Made by a program: the position numbers and the translations under genes
Notes under the pieces: model-generated
What the model was told of the DNA's origin: nothing
Database searches by the model: none
What the model saw: the letters and a program-made list of their open reading frames with translations, nothing else
Part shown: positions 7,793-9,770 of the stretch, one piece after another
Position numbering within the stretch: the stretch's first letter is position 1
Layout of the letters: every line of letters begins with the position of its first letter
NCBI GenBank assembly: GCA_945906915.1
Contig: CAMDSI010000068.1
Coordinates: 1-9,770, forward strand
Direction: 5' to 3'
From: Spirosoma fluviale
GTDB lineage: Bacteria > Bacteroidota > Bacteroidia > Cytophagales > Spirosomataceae
Length of the DNA: 9,770 bases

Positions 7793-8656
7793 ATGATTAA
7801 ATTTTCAACGAAGTTTCTTCTACCATTTCTTCTCTTAGTTTCAACTAATGCCTTTGCACAATCTGAAAGTATTATTCTAAGTGATTTAAAATGGGATATA
7901 AACTCACCTGCCAGCTCGACTGAGCTTTTTATACCTTCAGGAAATTCACAAATAGCAGGTCTAATTTATAGTGCAAATGGTTTACAAAAACATCCTACCT
8001 TATTGCTTTTACATGGTTACCCAGGTAATGAACGCAATCTCGATATTGCGCAGGTTGTAAGAAGTCATGGATGGAATGTTATTTATTTTGATTATCGTGG
8101 TTCATGGGGAAGCCAAGGAAAATTTAGTTTCAAGAACTGTGTGGAAGATGTAGTCAATGTAGTTGTATTTTGCAATAAGTATCAGGACTCTTTAAAAATT
8201 GACACTTCTAACATTGTTCTGTTCGGACACAGTATGGGCGGATGGATTTGCCTTAAAGCACTACAAGAGTTGCCAACAATCAAAAAGGGGTTTGCCTTAT
8301 CAACATGGAATATTGGTAATGACTATAAAAATGTTTCAACAGAAAAAGAAATGCTCCATTTAGCCAACGACCCTAATACCGGCGGAAAGTATTTTGTTTT
8401 AAACACTTCGCTTAAAGATTTATATACTCCTGTTTTAAAAGATAAAACGTATTTCAATTTGTTAAATGACACAAAATCATTAAGTGATAAACAAATTATA
8501 ATGATTGACGAGCATGAAAAAAATAGTCAATTAGCGACCAAAATGAAAGAATCTAGTAAATCCTATTTTGACTACTCTGTTTGGCAGACTGACCATTCAT
8601 TTACAAATAAAAGAGTATCATTAATAAATAAGGTGCTTGCATTTCTAGAAAAATAA
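7793..8656 (+). CDS. Secreted alpha/beta hydrolase
   Basis: This 287-aa protein has a clear signal peptide (basic MIKFSTK, hydrophobic core 8-17, likely cleavage after FA at residue 22, leaving Gln first). The mature part is a compact alpha/beta hydrolase: oxyanion loop HGYPG (74-78), FDYRGSWGSQGKFSF (99-113), nucleophile elbow GHSMGG with S147, and a C-terminal TDHSF with H268 as catalytic histidine. The acid may be D239 in IIMIDEHE. Substrate is unknown; an esterase or peptidase-like role in the periplasm is the broad expectation. A longer frame from TTG at 7754 exists, but the ATG at 7793 is chosen because the signal peptide begins there and an A-rich leader precedes it. The gene is clearly more AT-rich than the core genes to its left and is bounded by repeats, which suggests acquisition by transfer. 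Family strong, function open. Confidence 0.85.
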   Translation: MIKFSTKFLLPFLLLVSTNAFAQSESIILSDLKWDINSPASSTELFIPSGNSQIAGLIYSANGLQKHPTLLLLHGYPGNERNLDIAQVVRSHGWNVIYFDYRGSWGSQGKFSFKNCVEDVVNVVVFCNKYQDSLKIDTSNIVLFGHSMGGWICLKALQELPTIKKGFALSTWNIGNDYKNVSTEKEMLHLANDPNTGGKYFVLNTSLKDLYTPVLKDKTYFNLLNDTKSLSDKQIIMIDEHEKNSQLATKMKESSKSYFDYSVWQTDHSFTNKRVSLINKVLAFLEK

Positions 8657-8669
8657 TAAGTAAAAACAA

Positions 8670-8689
8670 CAAAGGACCCACGATTTAAC
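8670..8689. repeat. 20-nt box, copy 1
   Basis: This box (caaaggaccca-c-gatttaac) matches 9604-9623 at 19 of 20 positions. It forms the left arm and loop of the hairpin at 8672-8699. Read on the minus strand it resembles a decayed tRNA T-arm and acceptor end (GTTAAATC...GGGTCCTTTG), but no full tRNA can be folded. Confidence 0.75.
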
Positions 8690-8705
8690 GTAAGTCCTTG
8701 ATTTT
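8672..8705. terminator. Hairpin terminator behind the hydrolase gene, possibly bidirectional
   Basis: AAGGAC (8672-8677) pairs with GTCCTT (8694-8699) and, inside a 2x2 internal loop, ACG (8680-8682) pairs with CGT (8689-8691). It is followed by gatttt on the + strand. On the minus strand a T-rich stretch (tgttgttttta) follows. It lies 15 bp after the hydrolase stop codon. Confidence 0.6.
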
Positions 8706-8709
8706 CATG

Positions 8710-8751
8710 TAGCGAGAACGAGATTTGAACCCGGGACCTCAGGGTTATGAA
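8710..8751 (-). pseudogene. tRNA 3' fragment (CAU anticodon), copy 1, decayed
   Basis: On the minus strand this reads anticodon loop TTCATAA, stem half CCCTG, variable AGGTC, T-arm CCGGG-TTCAAAT-CTCGT, acceptor 3' half TCTCGCT and discriminator A. The T-stem has a broken pair and a wobble, unlike copy 2. Everything 5' of the anticodon loop is missing; AT-rich sequence sits there instead. It is therefore not a working tRNA. Confidence 0.85.
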
Positions 8752-8754
8752 TAT

Positions 8755-8861
8755 TTTTTGATAAAATGAAGGTATTGATTTGTAGTTAGTTATGTTTTTA
8801 CAAAACCGAAAACGACCGATTTCAGTCGAATTCAGGGGGTATTTTCCTCACGCAGGGGTTT
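8755..8861. repeat. Direct repeat, copy 2 (upstream of the 124-aa gene)
   Basis: This is the partner of the repeat at 7591-7689, with about 85% identity over the first 68 bp. It has extra bases near 8823-8832 that look like a short local duplication (cgatttcag / tcgaattcag). It starts 3 bp beyond the tRNA fragment and ends about 125 bp before the next start codon, so position relative to the downstream gene is kept between copies. Confidence 0.8.
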
Positions 8862-8986
8862 TCTCAATTTTAGAACTGTTTAATGTTGAGGCATGGAATA
8901 AATATTTAGAATTATTTTTGAATATATAAATATTTACAATTAATTTTTGTTAGAAATTAACCTTAACAATTCTAAAAGCCCGATGT

Positions 8987-9361
8987 ATGAAAAATTTATT
9001 GCTAATTATACTTTTCGCATCTTCGTCAAACTTTATTAAAGCACAAGACACCTTAACAATGAGATCTGGCGAAAATATAATTGTAAAAATAATTGAAGTG
9101 GGAAGTAGCGAAGTAAAGTATAAAAAAATAGATAATTTAAATGGGCCTAGTTTTTCAATTTTAAAATCAGAAGTTTCAATGATTCAATACGAAAATGGAA
9201 GTAAGGATGTATTTAAAGAGGAAATGAAAATAAAACAAAAATCAGGCGTTCAATCAAGTTCTAAAGATTTATCTGAAATTGTTACCAAAATTAAACGTGT
9301 AAGATTAGCAATCTTTGCAGCTGGCGCCTTATTAATGCTTTATCTAACCTATAACCATTAA
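8987..9361 (+). CDS. Small secreted/anchored protein of unknown function, Bacteroidota-type family
   Basis: This 124-aa protein has a signal peptide (residues 1-19, ending IKA before Gln20). A beta-rich domain follows (about 20-78) with the pattern SGENIIVKIIEVGSSEVKYK, then NLNGPSFSILKSEV and IQYENGSKDVF. I recognise this pattern (GE-I-KV-EVG-EIKYK...GP-Y---KS-V--I-Y-NG) from many uncharacterised exported Bacteroidota proteins, where it often precedes another domain. A Lys/Ser-rich linker (about 79-102) leads to one hydrophobic segment (about 106-120) and a very short tail, so the protein is probably tethered to a membrane. The gene is AT-rich and sits alone between two tRNA-fragment repeats, which suggests it travelled as a unit. 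No function can be assigned. Confidence 0.75.
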   Translation: MKNLLLIILFASSSNFIKAQDTLTMRSGENIIVKIIEVGSSEVKYKKIDNLNGPSFSILKSEVSMIQYENGSKDVFKEEMKIKQKSGVQSSSKDLSEIVTKIKRVRLAIFAAGALLMLYLTYNH

Positions 9362-9603
9362 TTTATAAAGTTTATAGATTGCAATCGGACAATATTATTA
9401 TATAATAAAAAATAAACCTAAGCTCAATCTAGTTTCAATTTGAACTTAGTAAATATTTGCAAATGAGGGAGCGCTAATACAGATAAGCTTTTAAAAAGCA
9501 GTGTCATGCCCTGAATAGTTTTACAATAAAATATACAGAATGAGAGAAATATCAGTATTATATGTTTGAGTATTAAGAAAGTATTGAAATAAACCTCAGG
9601 TAG
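9362..9603. other. AT-rich non-coding stretch behind the 124-aa gene
   Basis: I see no supportable gene in these about 240 bp. They contain a small palindrome (TATAAA-G-TTTATA, 9364-9376), an AT palindrome around 9394-9410 that may help end transcription of the gene before it, and GCTTTTAAAAAGC near 9487-9499. None is diagnostic. Confidence 0.5.
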
Positions 9604-9623
9604 CAAAGGACCCAGGATTTAAC
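9604..9623. repeat. 20-nt box, copy 2
   Basis: This box (caaaggaccca-g-gatttaac) is the partner of 8670-8689, with a single difference. Here the sequence can fold as CCAG-gatttaa-CTGG, or its aactg end can pair with cagtt at 9653-9657 around the perfect GCCGAC-cgc-GTCGGC hairpin (9630-9644). Confidence 0.75.
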
Positions 9624-9667
9624 TGGATGGCCGACCGCGTCGGCATTCCCAACAGTTCGATTTACCC

Positions 9668-9695
9668 AAAGCCTCTCACGAAAGTGAGAGGCTTT
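9668..9695 (-). terminator. Perfect 12-bp hairpin next to the tRNA fragment, former tRNA terminator
   Basis: AAAGCCTCTCAC (9668-9679) pairs fully with GTGAGAGGCTTT (9684-9695) around a GAAA loop. It lies immediately beyond the tRNA 3' end on the minus strand, where a tRNA gene's terminator is expected. The T-run is only three bases (part of the stem), so strength as a terminator is uncertain. Confidence 0.6.
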
Positions 9696-9696
9696 G

Positions 9697-9738
9697 TAGC
9701 GAGACCGGGATTTGAACCCGGGACCTCAGGGTTATGAA
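9697..9738 (-). pseudogene. tRNA 3' fragment (CAU anticodon), copy 2, well preserved
   Basis: On the minus strand the anticodon loop TTCATAA is followed by CCCTG, AGGTC, a perfect T-arm CCGGG-TTCAAAT-CCCGG, acceptor half TCTCGCT and discriminator A; CCA is not encoded. CAU could be Met or lysidine-type Ile. The next five bases upstream, CAGGT (9743-9739), pair with CCCTG except at the pair next to the loop. Beyond that (9744-9769) there is no D-arm or AGCGAGA acceptor half, so the gene is incomplete. It agrees with copy 1 at 40 of 42 positions. Confidence 0.85.
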
Positions 9739-9770
9739 ACCTGCAATTCTCCGCAAATAGTAGATTCAGA

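Larger units (their letters stand above)
8657..8986. other. Composite non-coding spacer between the two island genes
   Basis: These 330 bp hold no supportable gene. In order they contain the 20-nt box with its hairpin, the tRNA 3' fragment, the long direct repeat, and a very AT-rich tail (about 8870-8986). The tail has -7-like matches such as TATTTTTG at 8913-8920, but no convincing -33 partner at normal spacing. One of these probably drives the gene at 8987. Confidence 0.6.

Noticed and set aside
9424..9606. 60-residue open frame on the minus strand
   Set aside because: It is low-complexity and hydrophobic in an AT-rich spacer, has no family pattern, and its start region runs into the 20-nt box. 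It is probably a chance frame.
9617..9663. Integron attC-like site (ATTTAAC matches RYYYAAC; GTTCGAT is near GTTRRRY)
   Set aside because: The second core site has a mismatch, the span of under 50 bp is short for attC, copy 1 of the unit lacks a matching second core site, and no integron integrase is seen. It remains a possibility to test if more modules are found.
8657..9740. CRISPR array
   Set aside because: The repeats are few, of different kinds, and separated by whole genes; there are no regular short spacers and no cas genes.
9697..9770. Complete tRNA-Met gene on the minus strand
   Set aside because: The T-arm, variable region and anticodon loop are perfect, but there is no AGCGAGA acceptor half and no D-arm in the 26 bases upstream of the anticodon stem.

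Overview
The window is bacterial and most likely from a member of the Bacteroidota, probably near the Cytophagales. The evidence is a set of typical Bacteroidota housekeeping proteins, an exact TANNTTTG-type -7 promoter element, almost no Shine-Dalgarno sequences, and secreted proteins whose signal peptides end in Ala followed by Gln. No species can be named from the sequence alone.

Left and centre (1-7498) are ordinary core genome of moderate GC. The 3' part of recJ (ssDNA exonuclease) is followed by a small DoxX-like membrane protein gene, both on the + strand. They meet, tail to tail with a 9-bp overlap, a tight minus-strand operon read as glutaminyl-cyclase-like M28 enzyme, gcvT, comB, thrC (junctions +3, +1 and -4 bp). 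A GC-rich hairpin plus T-run that would stop the recJ/doxX transcript lies inside the 3' end of thrC, on the opposite strand. A 104-bp divergent promoter region separates the operon from rnr (RNase R, + strand). In it the two -7 elements sit at the same distance (31 bp) from their start codons. A long AT-rich hairpin closes rnr.

Right (7499-9770) is a visibly more AT-rich accessory stretch. It holds two single-gene modules: a secreted alpha/beta hydrolase and a 124-aa secreted or anchored protein of a Bacteroidota-type family. The modules are separated by repeated pieces in constant order: a 20-nt box with a hairpin, a 42-nt 3' fragment of a CAU-anticodon tRNA (minus strand), and a conserved block of about 70-100 nt upstream of each gene. 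The two tRNA fragments both begin at the first base of the anticodon loop. That is where many tyrosine integrases cross over in tRNA genes, so the region looks like the scars of repeated insertion at a tRNA-Met or tRNA-Ile2 type gene lying outside the window. No integrase or transposase is visible here.

Functionally, the core genes cover DNA repair, RNA turnover, one-carbon and threonine metabolism, and N-terminal pyroglutamate formation on exported proteins. The last may act on the two island proteins, both predicted to start with Gln after signal-peptide removal.
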